From Halorubrum sp. 2020YC2 (lineage in GTDB: Archaea > Halobacteriota > Halobacteria > Halobacteriales > Haloferacaceae), in NCBI RefSeq assembly GCF_018623055.1, contig NZ_CP076019.1, forward strand, positions 2,604,001-2,668,000: a stretch of DNA of 64,000 bases, given 5' to 3'. A program made the position numbers and the translations under genes. Shown piece by piece: positions 15,713-25,571 of the stretch. Each line of letters starts with the position of its first letter. Positions within the stretch are counted from its first letter, which is position 1. Under the pieces are notes generated by a model that was not told the origin of the DNA, did no database searches, and worked only from the letters and a program-made list of their open reading frames with translations.

Positions 15713-17944
15713 ATGGCGAGCGCCCTCGACGAGGACACTCAGCGGTCGATCGCGGAGGGCCGCGACACGGCGAAGGCGTTCCTCCGGTCGATTCAGAAGG
15801 ACCTTCAGAAGGTGTTCCTCGTCTTCTTAGCCGGCTTTATCCTGACGTTCTGGGCGCTCCGCGTGTACATCTGGGACTGGCTCCGCGACGTCACGGAATC
15901 GGAGATGAGTCCCGCGGTCGCCGCGGAGGCGGACATCATCGCGACGACCCCGTTCGAGGTGATCCTCCTCCAAGCGAAGATCGGGCTCATCCTGGGCGCG
16001 ATCATCGCGATTCCGCCGCTGATCTACGTCACTCGCGACGAACTCCGCGCCCGAGGGATGTGGCCGCAATCGCCGGTCGCGCGGTGGAAGCTCGCCGGGC
16101 TGGTGCTGCTCGGCGCCGGGCTGTTCGCCGCCGGCGTCTCCTACGGCGTCTTCGCCTTCTTCCCGCTGATGTTCGGCTTCCTCGCGGAGTTCGGGCTCGA
16201 AGCAAACATCCAGCCCACCTACGGGATCGTGATGTGGACGGAGTTCATCGTCTTCCTCTCCCTTTCCTTCGGTCTCGCGGGACAGATGCCCCTCCTCGTC
16301 ACCGGGCTGTCGTACGCCGAGATCGTCCAGTACGAGACGTTCCGCGACAAGTGGCGCTACGCGGTCGTCGCCATCTTCGTCTTCGGCGCGTTCTTCTCGC
16401 CGCCCGACCCGTTCACGCAGCTGCTGTGGGCGTTCCCGCTGACCGCGCTGTACGGCTTCAGCCTCTACCTCGCGAAGGTCGTCGTCACGGCCAAGCGGAG
16501 CTCCGACCAGATCGACGTACTCGGCGCCGTCCGGAACCACTGGAACGTCGTCGGGGGCGTCACCGTCCTCGGCGGCGCGCTCGTGTACGGCTTCTACGAG
16601 TACGGCGGCCGAACCGCGGTCAACGGTGTCCTCCGGCTCGCGGGGAGCAGCCGGCGGTTCCTCGCCCCGGGCGAGGGGCTCGGCGTCGACCCCGAGACAG
16701 CCCTCGCGATGTACGGCGTCGCGTGGGCGCTCGCGTTCGCGGTCGTCGCGACGCTGTGGGCGGTGTACACCGACCTCGACACCACGAGCGCGGGCTACCA
16801 GTACGGCGACCCGACGGCCGTCGACGTGGGCGGACTCAACGCGGCGGGCGTGCGGGCGGCCCCGGCGGACGCCTTCGAAGAGATGGAAGAAGAGGAGTCG
16901 CTCGCGCTCGCGCAGGCCGCGATGGACGACGACGACCCGGAGAAGGCGCAGGCGATACTCGACCGCTTCGACGAGGTGAACGACGGCGACGGGGAGGAGG
17001 GCGACGGCGACGCCTCGGAGGGTAACGGCGCCGCGAGCGCCGGCGGCGGCGGGGACGACGCCGACGACGGGGGGCTGATGGGCTCCGTCCGGAACCGGGG
17101 GTCGCGCGCCGGCTCGACGTTCCTCGCGGAGTTCACCGACGGCGACGGGGAGGAGGCGGAAGACGACATCGGCGGCTACTACACGGACCTCAAGTTCATC
17201 CTCGACTCGCTGCGGTCGGGGTCGTTCCGGATCGTCGCCGTCTTCGCCGTCGTGATGACGGCCGCGTTCACCTGGCTGTACCTCGGCGGACTCGGCACCG
17301 TCCGCGCCGACCTCGAACGGCGCGTGCCCGCGGAGGTCGAGGGCGGGATCGAAATCATCACGCTCCACCCGGTCGAGGCGCTGGTGTTCATGGTGAAGTT
17401 CTCGGTGATTCTCGGGGTCTTCGCCGCGTTGCCCATGGTGCTCTACTACGCGTGGCCCGCGCTCCGCGAGCGCGGCTTCGTCGCCGGGCGGATCCGGCAG
17501 GTGTACCTGTGGGCCGGCGCGCTCGGCGCCGGGATGGTCGGCGGCTTCGCGCTCGGCTACGCGTACATCGCGCCGGGACTCATCGGCTGGCTCGTCACCG
17601 ACGCGCGCCTCGCGGACATGATCATCACCTACCAGGTGAGCGACTTCCTGTGGCTCGTCATCTACACGACGCTCGGGATCGGCTTCCTCGCGGACATCCC
17701 GATCGGGATGGTCTTGGCGAACAAGGCGGGCGTCCCCTACCGCGTGTTCCGCGAGCGCTGGCGCGAGGCGACCATCGCGACCATGCTGATCGCGGCGGTG
17801 TTCACCCCCGCCGACGTGATCACGATGTTCCTCGCGACGGTCCCGCTGATGGCGGCGTACGGGCTGGGCATCGCGGCGCTGTTCCTCGTCACCTTCGGGG
17901 GCCGGCGGAACCTCTCGCCGCCCGCGGAGTTCGTCGGGCGCTGA
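15713..17944 (+). CDS. tatC2: Double-length TatC translocase subunit (two fused TatC domains)
   Basis: This is the haloarchaeal TatCt type, with two TatC domains in one chain. The first domain covers about residues 25-290, with LRDELRARGMWPQSPVARWK as its cytoplasmic segment. A long acidic linker with DDDPEKAQAILDRFDEVNDG and glycine-rich parts separates it from the second domain, about residues 480-743, which repeats the pattern (ITLHPVEALVFMVKFSVILG). That gives about 12-14 membrane helices. Start ATG 15713 (743 residues) lies 22 bases after the TATA-like box. It probably works with tatC1 in export of folded, often cofactor-bearing proteins. Confidence 0.93.
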   Translation: MASALDEDTQRSIAEGRDTAKAFLRSIQKDLQKVFLVFLAGFILTFWALRVYIWDWLRDVTESEMSPAVAAEADIIATTPFEVILLQAKIGLILGAIIAIPPLIYVTRDELRARGMWPQSPVARWKLAGLVLLGAGLFAAGVSYGVFAFFPLMFGFLAEFGLEANIQPTYGIVMWTEFIVFLSLSFGLAGQMPLLVTGLSYAEIVQYETFRDKWRYAVVAIFVFGAFFSPPDPFTQLLWAFPLTALYGFSLYLAKVVVTAKRSSDQIDVLGAVRNHWNVVGGVTVLGGALVYGFYEYGGRTAVNGVLRLAGSSRRFLAPGEGLGVDPETALAMYGVAWALAFAVVATLWAVYTDLDTTSAGYQYGDPTAVDVGGLNAAGVRAAPADAFEEMEEEESLALAQAAMDDDDPEKAQAILDRFDEVNDGDGEEGDGDASEGNGAASAGGGGDDADDGGLMGSVRNRGSRAGSTFLAEFTDGDGEEAEDDIGGYYTDLKFILDSLRSGSFRIVAVFAVVMTAAFTWLYLGGLGTVRADLERRVPAEVEGGIEIITLHPVEALVFMVKFSVILGVFAALPMVLYYAWPALRERGFVAGRIRQVYLWAGALGAGMVGGFALGYAYIAPGLIGWLVTDARLADMIITYQVSDFLWLVIYTTLGIGFLADIPIGMVLANKAGVPYRVFRERWREATIATMLIAAVFTPADVITMFLATVPLMAAYGLGIAALFLVTFGGRRNLSPPAEFVGR

Positions 17945-18031
17945 GCCGTCCGCCGCGCGGGGCGTTCCCCGCGGTATCACCCCCCGCGACCGACGGGTAT
18001 TCCCGCGCGCGCCCGCAATGGCGGAGTAGAA

Positions 18032-20983
18032 ATGAGCAAGGACTACATCGAGGTCCGCGGCGCCGAGGAGCACAACCTCAAGGACCTCGACGTCCGGATT
18101 CCGCGCGAGGAGTTCACCGTCGTCACCGGGCTCTCCGGGTCAGGGAAGTCGTCGCTCGCGTTCGACACCGTCTACGCGGAGGGGCAGCGCCGCTACATCG
18201 AGTCGCTGTCGGCGTACGCCCGCAACTTCCTCGGACAGATGGACAAACCGCAGGTGGAGTCCGTGGAGGGGCTGTCGCCGGCGATATCGATCGACCAGAA
18301 GAACGCCGCGAACAACCCCCGGTCGACGGTCGGGACCGTCACCGAACTCCACGACTACCTCCGCCTGCTGTACGCCCGGATCGGCACGCAGTACGACCCC
18401 GTCACCGGCGAGGAGGTGGGCGAGCAGTCCGCCCAAGACATGGTGAACCAGATCCTCGACCTCCCCGAGGGCACCCGGGCGAAGGTCGCTGCGCCGGTCG
18501 TCCGCGACCAGAAGGGCGCCTTCGAGGACTTATTCGAGGAGCTAGTGAGCGACGGGTACAGCCGCGTCGAGGTCGACGGCGAACCGGTCGACCTGACCTT
18601 GGACGACCCGGACCTCGACGAGAACTACGACCACACGATCGACGTGATCGTCGACCGCGTGCGGGTGGCGCCCGACGCCCGCTCGCGGATCACGGACTCC
18701 GTCGAGACCGCCCTCGAAGAGGCCGACGGCGCCCTCAAGCTTATCGTCCCCGACCCGCCCGAGGACGTGCCGTTCGCGTCGAACGCGCGCTCGACGGGGT
18801 CGCTCGCGGCGGACGCCGAGGGCGACGACCGGCTCGTCGTGGAGTTCTCCGAGGAGCTGGGCAACCCCAACTCCGACGTGCAGTTCTCCGCGATCGAGAC
18901 GCGCTCGTTCTCCTTCAACAGCCCGTACGGCGCCTGCCCCGAGTGCGAGGGGATCGGCTCGACGAAGGAGGTCGACGAGGACCTCGTGGTCGAGGACCCC
19001 TCGAAGCCGATCAAACACGTGTTCGAGCCGTGGAGCTACGACCGCACCTACTACTCCCGCCAGCTCGACAACGTCGCGGAGCACTTCGGCGTCGACCTCG
19101 ACGCGCCCTTCGAGGAGTTAGACGAGTCGATCCGGCGGCAGTTCCTCTACGGCACCGACGAGATGGTCCACTTCGAGTGGACCACGAAGAACGGCACCCG
19201 CGAGAAGACCGAGCGGTTCGAGGGGGTGATCCCCAACCTGGAGCGCCGCCACGTCGAGACCGACTCCGAGCGCGCCCGCGACCACATCGAGGAGTACATG
19301 GCCGTGACGACCTGCCCCGAGTGCGAGGGGACGCGCCTGAAAGAGCAGTCGCGGCACGTCCTCGTCGCCGGCACCTCGATCACCGAGGTGAACGAGCTGT
19401 CGATCGCGGAGGCCCGCGAGCACTTCGAGGGGATGGAGGCGGAGCTGAACGAGCGCGAGACGACGATCGCCGAGGAGATATTGAAGGAGATCCGCGCGCG
19501 GCTCGGCTTCATGGAGGAGGTCGGGCTGGAGTACCTCACGCTCGACCGCGAGGCGTCGACGCTGTCGGGCGGCGAGAGCCAGCGAATCCGGCTCGCTACG
19601 CAGGTCGGCTCCGGGCTGGTGGGCGTGCTGTACGTCTTAGACGAGCCCTCCATCGGGCTCCACCAGCGCGACAACGACCGGCTGCTCGACACCCTCGAAG
19701 GGCTTCGGGACCTCGGGAACACCCTCCTCGTCGTCGAGCACGACGAGGAGACGATGCGCCGCGCCGACGAGATCATCGACATGGGTCCCGGCCCCGGCAA
19801 GCGCGGCGGCCAGATCGTCGCGCAGGGCGACTTCGACGACGTGGTTGAGACGGACGACTCGATCACCGCCGACTACCTCGCGGGCCGGAAGGAGATTCCG
19901 GTGCCCGAGGAGCGCCGCGAGGCCGAGGGCGAACTCGTGGTTCGGGGGGCCCGCCAGCACAACCTGAAGGACCTCGACGTGCCGATCCCGCTCGGGACGC
20001 TGACGACCGTCACCGGCGTCTCCGGCTCGGGGAAGTCGACGCTCGTCAACGACATCCTCTACAAGGGGCTCGCCCGCGAGATGAACGACAACACCTCGGT
20101 CGACCCCGGCGAGCACGACGCTATCGAGGGCCTCGACGACGTCGAGACGGTCCGGCTCATCGACCAGTCGCCGATCGGGCGGACGCCGCGCTCGAACCCC
20201 GCCACCTACACGGACGTGTTCGACCACGTCCGGGAGCTGTTCGCGGAGACGAAGCTCTCCAAGCGCCGCGGCTACGAGAAGGGCCGCTTCTCGTTCAACG
20301 TGAAGGGCGGGCGCTGCGAGGAGTGCGGCGGGCAGGGCACCGTGAAAATCGAGATGAACTTCCTCTCCGACGTGTACGTCCCCTGCGAGGAGTGCGGCGG
20401 CTCGCGCTACAACGACGAGACGCTCGACGTGGAGTACAAGGGGAAGACCATCGCCGACGTGCTCGGCATGAGCGTCGCGGAGGCCCACGACTTCTTCGAG
20501 AGCCACCGCGGCCTCGAACGCCGGCTGAAGCTCCTGAAGGACGTCGGCCTCGGCTACATGGAGCTCGGTCAGCCCTCCACCACCCTCTCGGGCGGCGAGG
20601 CCCAGCGCGTGAAGCTCGCGGAGGAACTCGGAAAGCGCGCGACCGGCGACACGCTCTACCTCCTCGACGAGCCGACGACCGGCCTCCACAAGGAGGACGA
20701 GCGCAAGCTGATCGACGTGCTCCACCGGCTCGTCGACGCCGGCAACACCGTGGTCGTCATCGAACACGAGCTTGATCTGGTGAAAAACGCCGACCACGTG
20801 ATCGACCTCGGGCCCGAGGGCGGCGACGGCGGCGGCGAACTCGTCGCGAGCGGCACCCCCGAAGCGATCGCCCGCGAGGACGCCTCGCACACCGGGCGCT
20901 ACCTCCGAGACATGCTGCCGAAGATCGACCTCGAAGGCCCCCGCGACGACCGCCGGAAGCCCGCGGTGGCCGACGACGACTGA
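18032..20983 (+). CDS. uvrA: Excinuclease ABC subunit A
   Basis: UvrA recognises bulky DNA damage and loads UvrB in nucleotide excision repair. The 983-residue protein has two ABC ATPase modules: Walker [11 protein letters not shown] near residue 33 and [10 protein letters not shown] near residue 661, each with its own LSGGE signature ([13 protein letters not shown] and [13 protein letters not shown]). Two zinc modules are visible, with [18 protein letters not shown] in the first half and CEECGGQGT...CEECGGSRY in the second. uvrB and uvrC are not in the window. The genes are considered bacterial in origin in haloarchaea. Confidence 0.97.
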   Translation: MSKDYIEVRGAEEHNLKDLDVRIPREEFTVVTGLSGSGKSSLAFDTVYAEGQRRYIESLSAYARNFLGQMDKPQVESVEGLSPAISIDQKNAANNPRSTVGTVTELHDYLRLLYARIGTQYDPVTGEEVGEQSAQDMVNQILDLPEGTRAKVAAPVVRDQKGAFEDLFEELVSDGYSRVEVDGEPVDLTLDDPDLDENYDHTIDVIVDRVRVAPDARSRITDSVETALEEADGALKLIVPDPPEDVPFASNARSTGSLAADAEGDDRLVVEFSEELGNPNSDVQFSAIETRSFSFNSPYGACPECEGIGSTKEVDEDLVVEDPSKPIKHVFEPWSYDRTYYSRQLDNVAEHFGVDLDAPFEELDESIRRQFLYGTDEMVHFEWTTKNGTREKTERFEGVIPNLERRHVETDSERARDHIEEYMAVTTCPECEGTRLKEQSRHVLVAGTSITEVNELSIAEAREHFEGMEAELNERETTIAEEILKEIRARLGFMEEVGLEYLTLDREASTLSGGESQRIRLATQVGSGLVGVLYVLDEPSIGLHQRDNDRLLDTLEGLRDLGNTLLVVEHDEETMRRADEIIDMGPGPGKRGGQIVAQGDFDDVVETDDSITADYLAGRKEIPVPEERREAEGELVVRGARQHNLKDLDVPIPLGTLTTVTGVSGSGKSTLVNDILYKGLAREMNDNTSVDPGEHDAIEGLDDVETVRLIDQSPIGRTPRSNPATYTDVFDHVRELFAETKLSKRRGYEKGRFSFNVKGGRCEECGGQGTVKIEMNFLSDVYVPCEECGGSRYNDETLDVEYKGKTIADVLGMSVAEAHDFFESHRGLERRLKLLKDVGLGYMELGQPSTTLSGGEAQRVKLAEELGKRATGDTLYLLDEPTTGLHKEDERKLIDVLHRLVDAGNTVVVIEHELDLVKNADHVIDLGPEGGDGGGELVASGTPEAIAREDASHTGRYLRDMLPKIDLEGPRDDRRKPAVADDD

Positions 20984-21267
20984 CCCGCTGCTCCCGGTCG
21001 AGCGGGTGCCGTTTCTCACTATCCGAACGGCCCCGGCGATTACGCTCGCAGTTACCGAGATCGTCTCTGTGGCCGACTCCGTGGCGGCTATTGCGGTCGC
21101 TGAACGGTTCTTCCGGCCTGTAGACGGTTGTTCAGTAGTGACCACAGCGGGGGAGAACGTCTCACCGGTTGCGGATTCAGCAGCGCAATCAGCTGAGCGG
21201 ATAGCCGGGACGGCCTACTTATTGCGTAGAGAGTGGTTCGAACTCGTGTTTCCCACGCGGAACGTTG
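20984..21267. other. Gap after uvrA
   Basis: These 284 bases hold one 93-codon open frame on the plus strand (21006-21287), with ordinary-looking composition but a GTG start, no SD sequence or TATA box, and its end inside the transducer gene. I do not call it. Sequence from about 21130 onward is less GC-rich than the surroundings and matches the style of the following transducer gene. Confidence 0.4.
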
Positions 21268-22596
21268 TCAGACTGGGCTGTCCATGACTTCAGCGAGCTC
21301 CCTGTCGATCTGCTCGACCTGCCGTGTGAGACGAGTGACCATCTCTGATTGGCTCTCGTTTTCGTCTGCGATCTCTGCGATTTCGTCGTTAACGACCTGC
21401 GCCCGTTGAGAAACGTCGTCGACGGCACTCGAGATCTCTTCGGCTACACTCGCTTGGTCATCGGTCGCGTCCGCGATCTCACTAATCCCGCTTTCGGTCT
21501 GTTCAACCGCCCTCAGGATCTGCTTTTGATTCTTGAGAACGGCCTGAACGTCGTCCCTCGCGGACTGGATCTCGTCGTTGGCCGTGTTCATTTCGGCGGT
21601 CGTTTGGTTCGCCTTCTCTTTGATCTCGGTGACGATGTCCTCGATTTGAGCCGCTTGTTCCTGAGACCGGGTCGCGAGGCTCTTTACCTCGTCAGCGACG
21701 ACCGCGAATCCGTCGCTGTCACTACGTGCCGCTTCGATGTTCGCGTTCAACGCGAGCATGTTCGTCTGTTCCGCGATGTCGTTGATCACCTCGACGAACT
21801 CCTCGACCTGTTCGATCTTGTCTTTCAGATCCGCGACCTCGTCCGCGACGGTCGCGGACTTGTCGGCTGTGCCGTCTACCTGATCAATGACCTCGCTCGC
21901 AGTATCGACGGACGCTTCCGCGAGATTCCTCGATTCGGCGCTTTGATTGCTAACCTCTTCGGCGCTGGAAGCGATCTCCTCGACGGTGGCACTAAACCCG
22001 GAGATATCGTCTTGTGTGCTTTCGAGTGCCGCTGCCTGCTCGGAGACGAGTTGAGTAATCTCGTTCGAGCGGTTCGTGACTTCGGTCGTCGACTCGCCCA
22101 ACTGTTTCATCGACATCTCGACGTTGTCCGAGAGTTCTTCTTGGAGGTCTGCCAAGGACTCTCGCTGCTCGACGACGGTGGTGACGTCGAAGAGCAACTC
22201 GACTGCGCCAACGACTTCCCCGGTGGGCGTTTGGATCGGCGTCCCGATCGCGCGGGCGTGTGCCTTCGTGCCGTCCGGTCGTTCCGCGGATCGGAACTCC
22301 TCTTCGCGGATCGGGGTGCCGGTACGGACGACCTTCTCGGCGAGGGTTTCGTCCTTCCCTTCGGTTCCGAACACGTCGTAGGCGTTCATCCCGACCGCTT
22401 CGCTCGCTGACAGTCCGAGGAGCTCCGCTGTAGCCGCGTTCCATTGAGTGATGTCGCCGTTAGAGTCGACGACGAACGCCGCTTCGGGCAGTTCCGAGAT
22501 GAACTGCTCGAACGTATGTCGCCAAAAGCGCCCATCGGATTCGGTAGCTGTCTCTTTGAGATGCTCGTTTCGAGTGTTCTGTGTAGTCTGTCCCAT
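21268..22596 (-). CDS. Soluble PAS-domain methyl-accepting transducer (Htr-like)
   Basis: This 442-residue receptor lacks membrane helices. A PAS sensor occupies about residues 28-140 (DSNGDITQWNAATAELLGLS), and the rest is a long coiled coil with the MCP signalling hairpin tip at about 270-305 (INDIAEQTNMLALNANIEAA). It should sit in a cytoplasmic chemoreceptor array and pass a signal, perhaps redox or a small ligand, to CheA and CheW. No che genes are nearby. Its codon use is visibly less GC-extreme than its neighbours (many ATC/GAT/TCT codons), which suggests separate history. The minus-strand start is well separated from other genes. Confidence 0.92.
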   Translation of the reverse strand: MGQTTQNTRNEHLKETATESDGRFWRHTFEQFISELPEAAFVVDSNGDITQWNAATAELLGLSASEAVGMNAYDVFGTEGKDETLAEKVVRTGTPIREEEFRSAERPDGTKAHARAIGTPIQTPTGEVVGAVELLFDVTTVVEQRESLADLQEELSDNVEMSMKQLGESTTEVTNRSNEITQLVSEQAAALESTQDDISGFSATVEEIASSAEEVSNQSAESRNLAEASVDTASEVIDQVDGTADKSATVADEVADLKDKIEQVEEFVEVINDIAEQTNMLALNANIEAARSDSDGFAVVADEVKSLATRSQEQAAQIEDIVTEIKEKANQTTAEMNTANDEIQSARDDVQAVLKNQKQILRAVEQTESGISEIADATDDQASVAEEISSAVDDVSQRAQVVNDEIAEIADENESQSEMVTRLTRQVEQIDRELAEVMDSPV

Positions 22597-23044
22597 GCCG
22601 ATCGGTTCTGATGGACTTCATTGGGGGTTTCGCCCTTAGTATTGTAATTGATAACTCATCGGTCGATAGGCGGTAGCTACGGCACAACGCACGGTGGCGA
22701 AGCCGGATGTCAACGGGAACGCGGGAAGGCGGCGGAAGTCCGGCCGCTCTCGCGGGTCGCGAACGGCGTGTCGACGGCGCGTGGCGCCGTCGTCAGAGAG
22801 GGGTTCGCGGACGCCACCGTGACCCCCGAGGATCTCTCGGCCGGCCGAGTCCGGTCCGCGTCAGGTTTGCTCGCAGCCGCGCTGACGGGCAACGAGGTCG
22901 AGTTGGCGGACCGGAGAGCGCGTTCGTCACCGCGACGGCGGGCGGTCCGAGCGCCGGTGCTGGCTGCGACCGACGGCGACGCGTGGTCGCTCGTCTGACT
23001 CTGGGCCGCAGCGGGCCGGATGCGCGCGCCCGCAGTCCGTTGAT
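22597..23044. other. Region without a confident gene; possible decayed coding sequence
   Basis: About 450 bases lie between the transducer start and the small gene at 23045. AT-rich sequence at 22620-22660 (TTAGTATTGTAATTG) is probably the transducer promoter. On the plus strand, the frame between about 22750 and 22998 reads like haloarchaeal protein (for example EGFADATVTPEDLSAGRV), but it has no credible start and no recognisable domain. It may be the remnant of a lost gene. Confidence 0.35.
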
Positions 23045-23293
23045 CTACCCCGCCGTCGGGCGACGACCGGACGATCCCGTCGCGCTCGCAACGACGAGGA
23101 GCGCGATCAGGTCGACGGTGAGCGCCGCGATGGCGCCGAAGCGGAACAGGATGACGAGGCAGAGTATCGCGACCGCGAGACCGACGGCCGCGCGACGAGC
23201 GCGGTCGCGGTCGGGGAGCAAGCGGGACACCTGAACGCCGACGCCGACCTGCGCCGCGAAGAGGAGGACGCCGAACGGGGACACGGCTGGCAT
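23045..23293 (-). CDS. Small two-helix membrane protein, unknown function
   Basis: The 82-residue product has a hydrophobic N-terminal stretch (about residues 5-22) and a second long one (about 36-68, VGLAVAILCLVILFRFGAIA and onward), with basic residues RDRARR between them. It ends in a short polar tail. I do not recognise a family. The ATG is preceded on the minus strand by an AT-rich CATATTC about 26 bases away, which would suit a leaderless transcript. It is divergent from no gene and sits just downstream of the MutS-like gene end. Confidence 0.5.
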   Translation of the reverse strand: MPAVSPFGVLLFAAQVGVGVQVSRLLPDRDRARRAAVGLAVAILCLVILFRFGAIAALTVDLIALLVVASATGSSGRRPTAG

Positions 23294-23371
23294 AGTTTCG
23301 GGTTCGACGGCGGGAATATGAACGTACCGGCGGTGACGGCGCGCGCGCGTCAGGGACTGCCGCCGAACCTC

Positions 23372-25405
23372 TCAGAACTTCTCCAACAGGTCGCCGTAGA
23401 ACTCGCCGCCGCGGTCGTCCGCGAGCTTCTCAACGATGAGCTCCGGCGTCGACCGCGCGAGGTGCCCCTTCTTCGGCGAGCGGTTCACCCGGAGTTCGCC
23501 GTCGACGAGCCCCGCGGCCTCGATGCCGTCGACGGCCACCTCGAAGTCCGCGGCGTCGCTGATCTCGCGGGCGAGGTGGGAGACGAACACCGCGGTGGCG
23601 TCCTGATCGTCGAGCGCCTCCAAGATGCCCGCGATGATCTTCGCGGAGGCGCCCGGCTCGGTGATCGACTCCAGCTCGTCGACTAAGACGAGCCGGCCGT
23701 CCGCGCCGTCGACGAGGTCCCCGAAGTCCCGGAGCGTCGCCTCGAACGCGCCCGCGTCGAGGGTGCCCTGCGACTTCGCGTAGTAGTGGATCTCCTCGAA
23801 CCGCTCGACCGTGGCCGACTCGGCGGGCACGGGCAGTCCCATCTGCGCGAGGACGACGACGAGGGCGACCAGATCGAGCGTGGAGGTTTTCCCGCCTGAG
23901 TTGACCCCGGAGAGCAGCGTCGCGCCCAAGACGGCGTAATCGACCGGCTCGACGTCCGCGAAGTCGACGTCGAGCAGCGGGGAGCGACCGCCCTCGATGC
24001 GGAAGCCCGCGGCCGCGTCGCCGTCGGCTTCGGCGTCGCCCGGGTCGACGACCTCGGGCATCGCGCAGTCGAAGTCGCGCGCGAACCGCGAAATCGCGAG
24101 CTCCACGTCGAGTTCCAAGGCGTTCCGGACCAGCCGCTCGACCGGCTCGCGGAGGTCCCCGAGGTCGCTCGCGAGGTCGGCCTTCAGCTTCGCCGCGCGG
24201 CGGTCGCGGGCGGCGGAGAGTTCGGTGCGGAGCCGGGAGACGGCGCTCTCGTCGTGGTCGACCGGGAAGGAGGGGTCGCCGCCGAAGACGCGCTCGGCCA
24301 GCTCCGCCTCCTCCGGCTTCAGGCGGAGGGCGTCCGCGAGGTGCTCGCGGGCGGCGTCGACCGCCGCGTCGTACTCGTCGGCCAGCTCGCGGTCCAAGAG
24401 GGAGTCGACGCGGGCGCCCTGCTCGACGAGGGAGAGGAAGTCGGTCCCCTCGATGGTGACGTCGCGCTCGCGGATCGCCTCGCGGAGGCGGTCGTCCGCG
24501 ACGGACGCCGCGGTCGACACCGCGGCGTCGAGGTCGTCGACGGCGGCCGTCAGCCGGTCTAACTCCGCGTCGCCGGCGATGGTCCCGTCGTCGTCGAGCC
24601 GCGAGAGCGCGTCGCGCAGCCGGTCGATCTCGACCGGTGGGTCGGCGTCGCCGCCCGAGACGGGCTCGCCGACCGCCGCGGCCGCCTCGTGGACCGCCGC
24701 GGCCGCCTCCAGCCGCTCGCGGTTCTCCGCGAAGAAGGCGAGCAGCCGCTCGGGGACCGTCTCGGCCGGGGTTTCGAGCGCGTCCGGCCGGACGACCACG
24801 TCGCCCTCCACGTCGAGCCCGGCGAACGACTCGTCTAAGACGATCACCGACGCGTACGAGCGCCCCAGCTCGGAGACGTCGCGGGCGTCCTCGACCGTCT
24901 CGACGGAGAGCTCCGGCACCTCGGCCTCGGCGCGCGCGAGCGTCTCGGCGTCGGCGGTCGCGAGGCAGCGGTCGCGGACGCGGACGGTCGGCGGGTCGGA
25001 GAGGGGCGCGCAGTCCGCGAGCGCCTCGCGGACCGCCGGGTCGGGGTCGCGGGCCGTCGCGTCGGCCGCGAACGCCTGCGCCTCCGCGACCCGCGAGGCG
25101 GACGCGCTCGGGTAGAACGTCTCCAGCCGCTTCGCCGCGTAGTCGGTGACGGTGCGCTCGCGCAGCAGGTCGATCGCCTCCCGGTACAGCTCGCGGGCGC
25201 GGTCGGTGGCCAGCACGCGCCCGTCGTCGTCGTGCCGGCGGCGGATCGCTCCGCGGGCGATGCGGGCCGCGCGGGCCTCGTTGACGCCCGGCGCGCGGGC
25301 GATAGCGGCCACGTCGCCGGACTCGACGGTCGCGACTGGGTCGTCCAGTTCGCGCAGGGCCGCCGCCGTCTTGGCGCCGACGCCGGGGATCGCCTCCAGC
25401 TCCAT
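23372..25405 (-). CDS. MutS-family ATPase with N-terminal helix-hairpin-helix domain (archaeal MutS2/MutS5-like)
   Basis: The C-terminal half has the MutS ATPase core, with Walker A GVNSGGKTSTL near residue 500, then YYAKSQGTLDAGAFE, LVLVDELESITEPG (Walker B) and AVFVSHLAREI. The middle is a helical lever region. The N terminus begins MELEAIPGVGAKTAAALREL, a helix-hairpin-helix DNA-binding motif, followed by a second one. The mismatch-reading domain of MutS1 is absent, so mismatch repair is not implied; branched-DNA binding or suppression of recombination is more likely. Start ATG 25405 gives 677 residues; longer frames upstream lack coding character. It is divergent from larE. Confidence 0.85.
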   Translation of the reverse strand: MELEAIPGVGAKTAAALRELDDPVATVESGDVAAIARAPGVNEARAARIARGAIRRRHDDDGRVLATDRARELYREAIDLLRERTVTDYAAKRLETFYPSASASRVAEAQAFAADATARDPDPAVREALADCAPLSDPPTVRVRDRCLATADAETLARAEAEVPELSVETVEDARDVSELGRSYASVIVLDESFAGLDVEGDVVVRPDALETPAETVPERLLAFFAENRERLEAAAAVHEAAAAVGEPVSGGDADPPVEIDRLRDALSRLDDDGTIAGDAELDRLTAAVDDLDAAVSTAASVADDRLREAIRERDVTIEGTDFLSLVEQGARVDSLLDRELADEYDAAVDAAREHLADALRLKPEEAELAERVFGGDPSFPVDHDESAVSRLRTELSAARDRRAAKLKADLASDLGDLREPVERLVRNALELDVELAISRFARDFDCAMPEVVDPGDAEADGDAAAGFRIEGGRSPLLDVDFADVEPVDYAVLGATLLSGVNSGGKTSTLDLVALVVVLAQMGLPVPAESATVERFEEIHYYAKSQGTLDAGAFEATLRDFGDLVDGADGRLVLVDELESITEPGASAKIIAGILEALDDQDATAVFVSHLAREISDAADFEVAVDGIEAAGLVDGELRVNRSPKKGHLARSTPELIVEKLADDRGGEFYGDLLEKF

Positions 25406-25477
25406 CCACTCGCCGGTATCGCGGCAACGGTCTAAAGCGTGCGGGTCGCTCCCGCGGGGCGGCGGTGCGAGGGACGC

Positions 25478-25522
25478 GACCGGCGGAGGGGTGCGACCGG
25501 CGGAGGGGTGCGACCGGCGGGA
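25478..25522. repeat. Short 17-base tandem repeat between mutS-like gene and larE
   Basis: GCGACCGGCGGAGGGGT occurs twice in a row and is followed by a third partial copy, GCGACCGGCGG. It lies in the divergent promoter region between the MutS-like gene and larE. It could be simple replication slippage or paired sites for a regulator. Confidence 0.45.
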
Positions 25523-25571
25523 TCGGTTCCGCGTGCGACGCCCTTTTTCGCGCCCGCCGCGAACGCCGGCC

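Noticed and set aside
15827-18073. A 748-codon minus-strand open frame opposite tatC2
   Set aside because: Arginine- and glutamate-rich shadow of a clearly coding TatC gene, with no domain.
21006-21287. A 93-codon plus-strand gene after uvrA
   Set aside because: It has no promoter or ribosome site, no recognisable motif, and it runs into the transducer gene end.
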